Source: Lachnospiraceae bacterium
GTDB lineage: Bacteria > Bacillota_A > Clostridia > Lachnospirales > Lachnospiraceae
Reading direction: 5' to 3'
DNA: 32,005 nucleotides
Assembly: GCA_017621115.1 (NCBI GenBank)
Contig: JAGATU010000043.1
Coordinates: forward strand, 1 to 32,005
A program made the translations under genes and the position numbers. Positions 7,956 to 16,715 of this stretch are shown here, piece by piece. The first letter of the stretch is position 1. Every line of letters begins with the position of its first letter. Under the pieces are notes generated by a model. That model worked only from the letters and a program-made list of their open reading frames with translations. It searched no databases and was not told the DNA's origin.

Positions 7956-9336
7956 TAATCAGGATAAGCATGGCATTATGCCGATTGCTTTTCAGACGTT
8001 GCTTCATACTACGAAGGATATGATGTTTGTAAAGGACATCAATCTTGTGTATATTGCAGCATCTATGCCATTTGCAAAGATGGTTGGAAAAGATAGTATA
8101 GAAGAAATTGTGGGAAGAACGGATTTTGAGATTTTCGAAGATCAGAATCTTGCCAAACGATATGTGTCCGATGACAGAAAAATGCTGGCGGGTAATAATG
8201 ACCTCACAGAGTATATAGAACCGATTACGGATGAGAACGGAAAAGCCAGATATGGCGCCACTTCTAAGCATATTTTAAGGGATGGTAACGGCAATCATAT
8301 CGGTATATTAGGTATTACAAGGGATATTACGAGGGAATATCTAAACCGTCAGCAACAGCAGAAGGAATTGAAGTATTTGTTTGAATTACCGGAAGATACG
8401 TATGCGGTTACCTATATTGATGTGGATGCCTGGCGTATTATCAGCCAGAGAAGGCAGAATATTGAGAATGGTACGTTCCAGTCATGCTATACGGTAGAGA
8501 GTCTTGTGGAAGCGGCGTTGGATTCCATTACCGACAAAGAATGCGAAGCTGTCAAATTTTACCGCAGATTCAATCCGTCTTATCTGCATGATATTTATGA
8601 GAGCGGCAGAAGAAGAGTTTCGTTTAAGTACTCAAGGACATTATCTGACGGTACTAAGCATTGGGTATACAATGTTGTACGTTTTATTTCGGATGCAGAC
8701 AGCGGACATTTATGTGTTATGCTTTCCGCACAGAATATCGATGGACAGAAACTGGAAGAAGAACAGTTAATCCGCTCTGCCAAAATGGATGCAATGACCA
8801 TGCTGTTAAACCGTGAGACTACGATGGAGATGATTCAAAAGACATTAACGGAACAGTCGGATAAGATGCATGCACTGTTTATGATTGATGCGGATAATTT
8901 CAAAAAATTGAACGATACATACGGACACCAGACCGGAGATGCATTTCTTGTAAAATTTGCAAAAGAGATTAAGAGTTGCTTTGATGACGGTGATATTGCG
9001 GGAAGAATCGGTGGTGATGAGTTTTTTGCACTTATGGCAGATGTTTCCGATGTGGAGTCGGTACAGGCAAGGGCGGACGAATTGCTTGCCAATGTCAGAA
9101 AGGTATGCAGTGAATATGCCGATTTACAGGTATCAGCCAGCATAGGTATCGGTTTGTATCCGACAAACGGCCGTTCCATCGGACAATTGTATGCGTATGC
9201 CGATAAGATGATGTATCAGGCCAAGAGAAAAGGGAAAAACCAGATTGCATTCCAGTATCAGGAACCGGCTAGGGAGTTAAAGATTGATATGTGGGAAAGC
9301 AAAAAGAAAGAAGAAATCAAGCAGATTAAAATATAA
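7930..9336 (+). CDS. PAS-GGDEF diguanylate cyclase
   Basis: A 468-residue soluble protein. A PAS domain covers about residues 20-135 (start pattern TLLHTTKDMMFVKDINLVYI) and ends in ITRDITREYL. A second PAS-like segment spans about 150-275. The GGDEF domain spans about 280-445, with an intact active site RIGGDEF (GGDEF 361-365) and the metal/GTP pattern DADNFKKLNDTYGH. The product should be c-di-GMP. The RxxD inhibitory site expected nine residues upstream is absent (DDGD instead), so simple product inhibition is unlikely. The start ATG 7930 has AAAGGGGGAA just upstream and lies inside the end of the YolD-like gene. The ligand sensed by the PAS domains is unknown. Confidence 0.9.
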   Translation: MDILNLRNDNQDKHGIMPIAFQTLLHTTKDMMFVKDINLVYIAASMPFAKMVGKDSIEEIVGRTDFEIFEDQNLAKRYVSDDRKMLAGNNDLTEYIEPITDENGKARYGATSKHILRDGNGNHIGILGITRDITREYLNRQQQQKELKYLFELPEDTYAVTYIDVDAWRIISQRRQNIENGTFQSCYTVESLVEAALDSITDKECEAVKFYRRFNPSYLHDIYESGRRRVSFKYSRTLSDGTKHWVYNVVRFISDADSGHLCVMLSAQNIDGQKLEEEQLIRSAKMDAMTMLLNRETTMEMIQKTLTEQSDKMHALFMIDADNFKKLNDTYGHQTGDAFLVKFAKEIKSCFDDGDIAGRIGGDEFFALMADVSDVESVQARADELLANVRKVCSEYADLQVSASIGIGLYPTNGRSIGQLYAYADKMMYQAKRKGKNQIAFQYQEPARELKIDMWESKKKEEIKQIKI

Positions 9337-9377
9337 GACGGAATAAATTAACAGACTACAAGAGGGAGAAGACACAA

Positions 9378-10979
9378 TTGGAGACAAAAGAAACATTTAT
9401 CAGACCGTTGAATCCGATTACGAAGGCGGATTTTCCGGATCCGGATGTTATCCGCGTGGGAGATACGTATTATATGGCGTCCACAACGATGTACTTTATG
9501 CCGGGATGCGAGATTTTACGTTCCTATGACTTGATTAACTGGGAACATCTGACCTATGTATACGACAGACTGGATTCCACTCCGGGCCAGACGCTTGAGG
9601 GAGAGCAGAATGTATACGGACAGGGAATGTGGGCGACCACACTCCGATATCATAAAGGGCGTTTCTACATCTGCTTTGTGGCAAATGACACTGGTAAGAC
9701 CTATTTATATACGGCTGACAGTATTACGGGACCTTGGAAAAAGAGTAATATCGAAGGCTTCTTCCATGACTGCTCGCTTTTATTTGATGATGACGGAAAG
9801 GTGTACATAGTTTACGGTAACAGGGAGATTTATCTGACGGAATTAAATGATGACCTGACGGCCCCGAGAGAGGGTGGTTTGCACCGGATGATTGTCAAGG
9901 ACAGTGATGAGACAAGTTTGGGTTATGAGGGCTCACATTTTTATAAGATTAACGGTAAGTACTATGTGTTCTTTATCCACTCCCTTGTTGGGGAATGGAG
10001 AAGAACGGAGGCCTGTTTTGTGGCAGACTTCCTAGAAGGCGAATTTAAGGGCTGTGATGTTGTTAATGATGACATGGGATACTGTTATCAGGGTGTTGCA
10101 CAGGGCGGTATCGTGGATACGCCGGATGGTGACTGGTATGCGGTGTTATTCCAGGACAGAGGCGCAGTCGGAAGAATTCCGGTGCTGATTCCGGTTTGCT
10201 TTGAGAATGATTTTCCTGTATTTGGGGAAGGCGGTAAGATTCCGGAGGTATTTGAGACAGTCAGTACCAGACCGGGATATGAATACGAGCCTCTTTTGCA
10301 GAGTGATGATTTTAAAGTGCCTGCAAATCTTTCTAAAGAAGACAGGGCACGATTATACGGCAGTTTCGGATTTAAGAGTGTGTGGCAGTTTAACCACGAG
10401 CCGGATTTAACACTTGTTAAGCATGACAGTGAAGAAGGCAGTGTTGAAATTACAACCGGTAAATTATGTGCAAATGTGTCACAGGCTAAGAATACACTGA
10501 CCCAGAGAATGATGTACCCGGGATGCTTGGGTGAAGTCACTGTGGATGTGAGCAATTTACAGGAAGGCGATTACGCCGGTTTGTGTGCGTTACAGGGATA
10601 TTACGGATTTGTCGGCGTGACAAAGAGGGATGGTCAGAATTATCTTGTAATGGTTAACCGTGAGACGCCGTATGGTGAGAAGATGGGTTATGTAAGAGAT
10701 ACGGAGCCGGGATGCGAATGGGAAGCAGTTCCTTTTGACGGCAACAGCGTACGTCTTAAGATAGCGGTTGATTTTACGGACATGAAGGACGAGGCAAAGT
10801 TTTATTATTTTGACTTTGCAAAGAAGGAATACCGCCCAATCGGTAAAACACATAAATTATATTTCAAACTGGATCATTTTACGGGCTGCCGCTTCGGACT
10901 TTTTGCATATTCGACAAAGGTGACGGGCGGAAGTGCCAAATTTACTAATTTTGTGTATAAGGAGAATGAGAATGCTTAG
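9378..10979 (+). CDS. Glycoside hydrolase family 43 enzyme (beta-xylosidase/arabinofuranosidase type)
   Basis: A 533-residue enzyme with an N-terminal five-bladed propeller (about residues 10-300) and a C-terminal beta-sandwich (about 340-530), like the concanavalin-type domain of GH43 beta-xylosidases. The likely catalytic triad is D21 (FPDPDV, base), D131 (FHDCSLLFDDDG, pKa modulator) and E184 (YEGSHFYK, acid). There is no signal peptide, so it acts in the cytoplasm on imported oligosaccharides, probably xylo- or arabinoxylo-oligosaccharides. The start is a TTG at 9378 with GAGGGAGAA upstream. The next ATG would delete the catalytic base. The last 8 bases overlap the carboxylesterase start. 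The exact substrate and subfamily are uncertain. Confidence 0.88.
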   Translation: METKETFIRPLNPITKADFPDPDVIRVGDTYYMASTTMYFMPGCEILRSYDLINWEHLTYVYDRLDSTPGQTLEGEQNVYGQGMWATTLRYHKGRFYICFVANDTGKTYLYTADSITGPWKKSNIEGFFHDCSLLFDDDGKVYIVYGNREIYLTELNDDLTAPREGGLHRMIVKDSDETSLGYEGSHFYKINGKYYVFFIHSLVGEWRRTEACFVADFLEGEFKGCDVVNDDMGYCYQGVAQGGIVDTPDGDWYAVLFQDRGAVGRIPVLIPVCFENDFPVFGEGGKIPEVFETVSTRPGYEYEPLLQSDDFKVPANLSKEDRARLYGSFGFKSVWQFNHEPDLTLVKHDSEEGSVEITTGKLCANVSQAKNTLTQRMMYPGCLGEVTVDVSNLQEGDYAGLCALQGYYGFVGVTKRDGQNYLVMVNRETPYGEKMGYVRDTEPGCEWEAVPFDGNSVRLKIAVDFTDMKDEAKFYYFDFAKKEYRPIGKTHKLYFKLDHFTGCRFGLFAYSTKVTGGSAKFTNFVYKENENA

Positions 10980-12489
10980 AATTGCAAATACGGAAAACGG
11001 AACCGTTAGAGGTTTACCGGGCAATGACAACAGAATAACAGTATTTAAAGGAATACCGTTTGCGGCACCGCCTGTCGGCGAGAACAGATGGCGTGCACCA
11101 CAGCCGGCAGAGAACTGGGATGGAATCAGGGATGCGTATACATTTGCACCGATTTCCGTACAGGACACACCGGGACTCGGTACCGATATTTACTGCCGTG
11201 AGTGGCATGTGGACCCTGAGATACCGATGGGTGAGGATTGTCTGTACCTGAATGTATGGACACCTGCCAAAAAGACGGATGAGAAACTTCCTGTACTTGT
11301 ATGGTTCTTTGGCGGCGGATTCCAGTGGGGATATACGCCTGAGATGGAATTCAACGGTGAAAGAATTGCAAGCAGGGGCGTAATCCTTGTTACAGTGAAT
11401 TACCGTCTTGGTGTACTCGGATTCTTATCCCATCCGGAACTGACAGCCTCACAGCCTGAGGCACCGGCCAACTTTGGTAGTCTGGACCAGCAGGCAGGAC
11501 TTAAATGGGTAAGCCGCAATATCGAAGCATTCGGCGGTGACCCTGAGAAAATTACCATCGCAGGCCAGTCTGCGGGCGGTGCGAGCACACTCGCGCAGTT
11601 AACCTGCAAAGAGAATTTCGGTATTATCAAGGGCGCTATGATACTTAGCGGTATGATTCGCAACATTTACAATCCGGATCCGTTTATTACACCTCGCCAT
11701 ATCAGCGAAACCGGCAAAAACGGTGAAGCATTCTTTGACTTTATCGGTGTGAAGACACTTGCCGAAGCAAGAGCGCTTGATGCGTTCTATATCCGTGACA
11801 AATATGCGGAATTTGCGCAGACTCATCCGAGATTTGCCATTGCAATTGATGATGCATTCTGTATTGATGATCCGATTAAGCTTCTTGCGCGTGGTCATTT
11901 TGCGGATGTACCGGTTATGGCAGGTAATACCGTGGATGAATTCCCGGGATTTGTGCCGGTAGGCAGTGAAGAAGAACTGAAGGCAAAGGCAGAAGAATTA
12001 TTCGGCGAAGATGCGGATGCATTCCTTGCATTTGAGGAAGCGAAGGTTAAGACCGATATGGGTTATGCACCATTAAATATTATTGAAAGCGGTATTAAAG
12101 CAACCTTCCTTGAGAAGATGCAGCGCAATGACAAAGATTGTTTCTATTACCGCTTTAATCCGGATATTCCGGGTTGGGACAATCCGGGCTCTTTCCATTC
12201 CGTAGATTTATGGTTCTTCTTTGAAACACTCGGAATGTGCTGGAGACCGTTTAAGGGCAGACATTTTGATTTGGCAAGACTCATGTGCAATTACTGGACC
12301 AATTTTGTGAAGACCGGCAATCCGAACGGTAATGATGCGGATGGAGAGGCAATGCCTGAGTGGAAACCGTATACAGATGGAGCGCGTAATGAGATGCAGT
12401 TCTTATCCGAAGGTGCCGTGCCGGGCATGGAAAGTGATGATTTCATGGCTTTCATGATTAAGCAGGTACAGAAAGATTTACAGAAATAA
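10972..12489 (+). CDS. Type-B carboxylesterase (alpha/beta-hydrolase)
   Basis: A 505-residue esterase of the carboxylesterase/lipase type-B family. Visible signatures are the N-terminal GIPFAAPPVGENRW pattern, the EDCLYLNVW motif, an oxyanion loop FFGGGFQWG, and the nucleophile elbow GQSAGG with Ser about residue 200. The acid is probably the Glu in GNTVDEF and the His lies in FHSVDLWF. There is no signal peptide. The chosen start, ATG 10972, lies 7 nt after GGAG (10961-10964); the nearby ATG at 10966 is too close to the RBS. It sits between two GH43 genes, so a role removing acetyl or aryl ester groups from hemicellulose fragments is a reasonable inference. The substrate is unproven. Confidence 0.88.
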   Translation: MLRIANTENGTVRGLPGNDNRITVFKGIPFAAPPVGENRWRAPQPAENWDGIRDAYTFAPISVQDTPGLGTDIYCREWHVDPEIPMGEDCLYLNVWTPAKKTDEKLPVLVWFFGGGFQWGYTPEMEFNGERIASRGVILVTVNYRLGVLGFLSHPELTASQPEAPANFGSLDQQAGLKWVSRNIEAFGGDPEKITIAGQSAGGASTLAQLTCKENFGIIKGAMILSGMIRNIYNPDPFITPRHISETGKNGEAFFDFIGVKTLAEARALDAFYIRDKYAEFAQTHPRFAIAIDDAFCIDDPIKLLARGHFADVPVMAGNTVDEFPGFVPVGSEEELKAKAEELFGEDADAFLAFEEAKVKTDMGYAPLNIIESGIKATFLEKMQRNDKDCFYYRFNPDIPGWDNPGSFHSVDLWFFFETLGMCWRPFKGRHFDLARLMCNYWTNFVKTGNPNGNDADGEAMPEWKPYTDGARNEMQFLSEGAVPGMESDDFMAFMIKQVQKDLQK

Positions 12490-12527
12490 ACAGACATAAA
12501 TAATGAGCATAAGGAGATTTTACAGAC

Positions 12528-13925
12528 ATGAAAAAACAGGCTTTTAATCCATATTTACCGTCATGGGAGTATATTCCGGACGGAGAACCGTATGTATTTG
12601 ACGGGAGAGTATATGTGTACGGTTCCCATGATTTTTACAATGGTTATGTATTTTGTATGGGAGATTATGTGTGCTGGTCAGCACCGGTGGATGACCTTGG
12701 TAACTGGCGCTACGAAGGCGTGATTTATCCTAAGACGGCAGATCCGATGAATGCAGAAGGCAAGATGTGCCTCTATGCACCGGACGTAACCATCGGACCG
12801 GACGGCAGATATTATTTATATTATGCTCTGGATAAAATGCCGGTTATTTCCGTGGCAGTATGTGATACACCGGCCGGAAAGTATGAATTCTACGGTTATG
12901 TACATTACGAAGACGGAACACGTCTTGGTGAAAAAGAAGGTGATGAGCCGCAGTTTGACCCGGGTGTATTAACAGAGGGCAATACCACATACCTTTACAC
13001 AGGTTTCTGCGGACGCGGTGACAAGAGTAGAACCGGTGCCAAAGTAGTGGAATTGGCAGAGGATATGCTCACCATTAAAGTAGGACCGAAGCTTGTTGTA
13101 CCGGGATGTGAATACTCCGAAGGCAGCACTTTTGTCGGACATGAATATTTTGAGGCGGCTTCCATCCGTAAAGTGGAAGACACCTATTATTTCATTTATT
13201 CCTCCATCGTAATGCACGAACTTTGTTATGCAACCAGCAAGAGCCCGACGGAAGGCTTTACCTACGGCGGTGTACTGGTAAGTAACTGTGATTTACATAT
13301 TGATACATACAAACCTGCAGATATGCCGACAGCATACGGCGCCAATAACCACGGCAGCATGGTTCAGATTAACGATGACTGGTATATTTTCTATCATCGT
13401 CAGACCAATGGTGACTGGTACAGCCGTCAGGGATGTGCTGAAAAACTTACGATTGCCGAAGACGGAAGTATTGCCCAGGTTGAGATTACATCCTGCGGTC
13501 TTAACGGCGGTCCGCTTGTAGGCAAAGGAGAATATCCGGCATACCTTGCATGTAATTTATTTACTGACACACCATCCATGTACGTGGGCGGTGAACAGTT
13601 CCCGAGAGTTATGCAGGACGGCAGGGACGGCGATGAAGAAATCGGTTATGTGGGCAGAATCCAGAACTCCGCAACCGCAGGATTTAAGTACTTTGATTGC
13701 AAGGGTGTTACCGAATTCCGCATCACAACAAGAGGTTATGCGGACGGTATCTTCGAAGTAAAAACCGAGTGGGACGGTGAAGTACTTGCGAAGATCAAGA
13801 TTGAATATACCAATGTATGGGAGACATACAGTGCACCGATTACGATACCGGACGGTGTGCATGCGATTTATCTGACATACAAGGGCAATGGTCTGACAGC
13901 ACTTAAGTCATTTGAATTGGTATAA
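12528..13925 (+). CDS. Glycoside hydrolase family 43 enzyme with C-terminal CBM6-like domain
   Basis: A 465-residue protein. The catalytic propeller spans about residues 5-320, with FNPYLPSWEYIPDGEP at the start (base Asp about 18), QFDPGVL (modulator Asp about 144) and YFEAASIRK (acid Glu 209). The C-terminal 130 or so residues form a jelly-roll like a CBM6, ending in VHAIYLTYKGNG. There is no secretion signal, which fits an intracellular arabinofuranosidase or xylosidase acting on oligosaccharides. AAGGAG at 12511-12516 precedes ATG 12528. It lies 38 nt after the carboxylesterase and forms a three-gene hemicellulose block with it and the first GH43. The two GH43 proteins differ strongly in layout, so they probably cleave different linkages. 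Confidence 0.88.
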   Translation: MKKQAFNPYLPSWEYIPDGEPYVFDGRVYVYGSHDFYNGYVFCMGDYVCWSAPVDDLGNWRYEGVIYPKTADPMNAEGKMCLYAPDVTIGPDGRYYLYYALDKMPVISVAVCDTPAGKYEFYGYVHYEDGTRLGEKEGDEPQFDPGVLTEGNTTYLYTGFCGRGDKSRTGAKVVELAEDMLTIKVGPKLVVPGCEYSEGSTFVGHEYFEAASIRKVEDTYYFIYSSIVMHELCYATSKSPTEGFTYGGVLVSNCDLHIDTYKPADMPTAYGANNHGSMVQINDDWYIFYHRQTNGDWYSRQGCAEKLTIAEDGSIAQVEITSCGLNGGPLVGKGEYPAYLACNLFTDTPSMYVGGEQFPRVMQDGRDGDEEIGYVGRIQNSATAGFKYFDCKGVTEFRITTRGYADGIFEVKTEWDGEVLAKIKIEYTNVWETYSAPITIPDGVHAIYLTYKGNGLTALKSFELV

Positions 13926-13990
13926 GAGGGATTACCATCCCCCGATATATGGGGACATAAAATAATACAGAATGTTATCGGAGGAATACA

Positions 13991-16711
13991 TTGGAATTTA
14001 AGGGGAAACATATATCAAAATTTTTACATACTGCGTTTGGACTTATGCTATTGGCAATACTGGTCTTTTTTGTGGCAGGAGAACTTATAATGCCTAAGGA
14101 GGACCCTACCGGAAGAGGCAACTGTGCCCTATATAACGGAGAATGGGAAAGAGTCCTGGCGGATGGTACAAGAGAGCCGGTTAAGGTTCCGGGGAAATGC
14201 AAGGCCGGACGCGGCGAAACAGTACGAATTGAGACCGTACTTTCACAGAGCAGTAAAGATATCTGGTATTGTATGAGAGCATCCCAGCAGGATATGCAGG
14301 TGTACATCGGGGATGAACTTATTAAAGAATACACGACAAAGGAGTCGCGTCTTTTTGGTAACAACAGTGCCAGCGCATTTGTGTTTTTTCAGGTGCCGGC
14401 AGAGAATTCAGGGCAAACGCTTGCCATTGAACTTATCAGTAAAACGGAATATTCCGGATTTTTGAATAAAGTATATGTCGGGGAGAAGAACGATATTGTC
14501 AACGAACTTATCAGACAATGCTTTGGTGTTATCGCCTGCTCACTGTATATGCTGATATTAAGTTCCATGGTGGTGGCAGTCGGAATTATACTGCGTTTTG
14601 TATATAAAAAGAGCATGGATATTACGTTTTTGGGAGTGGGAACCTTATTGCTATCCATTTCCATGACGGTAGAATCCAATATCCGGCAGTTCTTTCTGCC
14701 AAACGGTTCCATCGCATCCCACGTGGGATTTTTGATAACCATATTGATACCGTATCCGTTTATGGTATATGTCAGCCGTTTGCAGAAAAGACGCTACGAG
14801 CAGATTTATAAAATGCTGGCATGCGGTGTGGTATTAAACTTTCTGGTATCGGTCATCTTGCAGCTTATGGGAATTGTTGATTTGATTGATTCTACGGCTG
14901 TTTCCTATGCCATTATTATACTTATGGTGCTCTTTTTTGCGGTAACCATATGCATGGATATCAGGAAGCGAAGAATCCGCGAATATGGGGAAGTAGTAAT
15001 CGGAATTATCGTAATGATAGTGGTCTCTGTATGGGAAACTTTGATTACATTTATTCCGTCCATACCGGTTGACGGCGGTATCGCACTTAGTTGCGGTCTG
15101 GTTGTTCTTTTGGCTACAGCAGCAATAAAGACGGCAAGAGAGATGATGGCGATTGAAAAAGAAAAGCAGGTTGCAATTGCTTCCAGCCAGGCAAAAGCAC
15201 AGTTCCTTGCCAATATGTCGCACGAAATCCGTACACCGATTAATACGATTATCGGTATGAATGAGATGATTCTTAGGGAAAATAGGGATGAATCCGTTCA
15301 TGAATATGCCTATAATGTTAATAATGCAAGTAAAATGCTTTTGGGTCTTGTGAATGATGTCCTTGATTTTTCAAAGATAGAATCCGGCAAAATGGAAATT
15401 GTCAACGGAGAATACCATTTGTCAAAATTGCTTGCGGATGTGGTTAACGGAATCCGTGTAAAAGCGGAGAATAAGAATCTTTTATTCAAAGTAGATATTG
15501 ATCCGTCATTGCCATCCGTATTATATGGCGATGAAATCCGAATCCGACAAATATTAAATAATCTTTTATCCAATGCGGTAAAATATACGCAGAACGGCTC
15601 TGTAGGCCTCTATGTCCGGGGAATACGTGATAATAGTGAATTAATCATGCATATGTCGGTAGAAGATACCGGCATGGGAATCAAGCCGGAAGATATGGGA
15701 GATTTGTTTGAAAGTTTCAGACGTTTGGAAGAAAATAAGAACCGGTTTATTGAAGGAACGGGACTGGGGCTTAACATTACCAAACAGCTTGCAGAGATGA
15801 TGGGTGGTTACGTTGCGGTTACCAGTGAATACGGAAAAGGTTCCTGTTTTACCGTAAATATCCCACAAAAGATAGTCGGCGACAGTCCTCTTGGCAAGTT
15901 GGAGGATGCGTACCGCAGGGATATTCTTGATAAAAAAGAAAATAAATTCGTTTTATATGCTCCGACAGCGGAGATTCTTGTTGTGGATGATAATAAGATG
16001 AACCTGTCTGTTGTAAGTTCACTGCTTAAGCGTACGGCAGTCAAACTTACGCTTGCAGGCAGCGGAACGGAGTGTTTGGAACTTTGTAAAAATCATAAAT
16101 ATGACCTTATTTTGATGGATCATATGATGCCGGAACCGGATGGTATCGAGACTTTGCATATGCTTAGAAAGGACCGTAACAGCCGTAACCGTACAACGGA
16201 TGTGATTGTTCTGACTGCCAATGCGATTGCAGGTATGTCCAAAATGTACATCGAAGAAGGCTTCACGGACTATCTGTCCAAGCCGATTGTAGCGGAAGAT
16301 TTGGAAAAAATGATAGCAGCTTATCTGCCGGCACACAAATTGAATGCCATCGAAAAAGAGGATAATGAGACCGGTATTTATCATATTGATAAGAAAACAG
16401 CCATGGAATACTGTGGCAATGATGCCGGTATCTATAAGGAAATGGTTGAAGAGTATTTGGGTCAGGGAGATGACTACCGGGCCAAACTGGAAACATACTA
16501 TAATGAGCGTGACTGGAAGAATTACAGGACAGTGATTCACGCACTGAAGAATACTTCCTTACTTGTCGGTGCAGTTGTTTTTTCGGAAAAAGCAAAAATG
16601 CTTGAACATGCGGCCAGGGATATGAATGAGGAGATTCTTTTAAAGGAATGTGAAAGCTTCCATGAGGAATACGGCAAGCTTTTGGATAAAATACAAGAGA
16701 CGAAGGAGTAA
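13991..16711 (+). CDS. Hybrid sensor histidine kinase with 7TM sensor, REC and HPt domains
   Basis: A 906-residue membrane kinase. TM1 covers about 12-30, an extracytoplasmic domain about 35-170 (jelly-roll-like, as in 7TMR-DISM receptors), and a seven-helix block about 175-380. Then come HisKA with the phospho-accepting His 411 in NMSHEIRTP, HATPase_c with NLLSNAVKYT and GTGLGLNITK, a receiver with Asp 710 in LILMDHMMPEPDG, and an HPt with His 850 in VIHALKNTS. All phosphotransfer residues are present. No separate DNA-binding response regulator follows, so the output partner lies elsewhere. The start is TTG 13991, with GGAGG at 13980-13984. It lies 4 nt before the GGDEF-EAL gene, arguing for joint expression. 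The extracellular domain may sense a sugar, but this is inferred only from context. Confidence 0.9.
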   Translation: MEFKGKHISKFLHTAFGLMLLAILVFFVAGELIMPKEDPTGRGNCALYNGEWERVLADGTREPVKVPGKCKAGRGETVRIETVLSQSSKDIWYCMRASQQDMQVYIGDELIKEYTTKESRLFGNNSASAFVFFQVPAENSGQTLAIELISKTEYSGFLNKVYVGEKNDIVNELIRQCFGVIACSLYMLILSSMVVAVGIILRFVYKKSMDITFLGVGTLLLSISMTVESNIRQFFLPNGSIASHVGFLITILIPYPFMVYVSRLQKRRYEQIYKMLACGVVLNFLVSVILQLMGIVDLIDSTAVSYAIIILMVLFFAVTICMDIRKRRIREYGEVVIGIIVMIVVSVWETLITFIPSIPVDGGIALSCGLVVLLATAAIKTAREMMAIEKEKQVAIASSQAKAQFLANMSHEIRTPINTIIGMNEMILRENRDESVHEYAYNVNNASKMLLGLVNDVLDFSKIESGKMEIVNGEYHLSKLLADVVNGIRVKAENKNLLFKVDIDPSLPSVLYGDEIRIRQILNNLLSNAVKYTQNGSVGLYVRGIRDNSELIMHMSVEDTGMGIKPEDMGDLFESFRRLEENKNRFIEGTGLGLNITKQLAEMMGGYVAVTSEYGKGSCFTVNIPQKIVGDSPLGKLEDAYRRDILDKKENKFVLYAPTAEILVVDDNKMNLSVVSSLLKRTAVKLTLAGSGTECLELCKNHKYDLILMDHMMPEPDGIETLHMLRKDRNSRNRTTDVIVLTANAIAGMSKMYIEEGFTDYLSKPIVAEDLEKMIAAYLPAHKLNAIEKEDNETGIYHIDKKTAMEYCGNDAGIYKEMVEEYLGQGDDYRAKLETYYNERDWKNYRTVIHALKNTSLLVGAVVFSEKAKMLEHAARDMNEEILLKECESFHEEYGKLLDKIQETKE

Positions 16712-16715
16712 CAGC

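Noticed and set aside
8504..8770. 88-codon plus-strand frame inside the diguanylate cyclase
   Set aside because: It is an out-of-frame shadow of the second PAS-like region, without an RBS.
13926..13990. A terminator between the second GH43 gene and the histidine kinase
   Set aside because: TCCCC and GGGGA can form only a 5-bp stem around 7 nt with no T tract, too weak to call.
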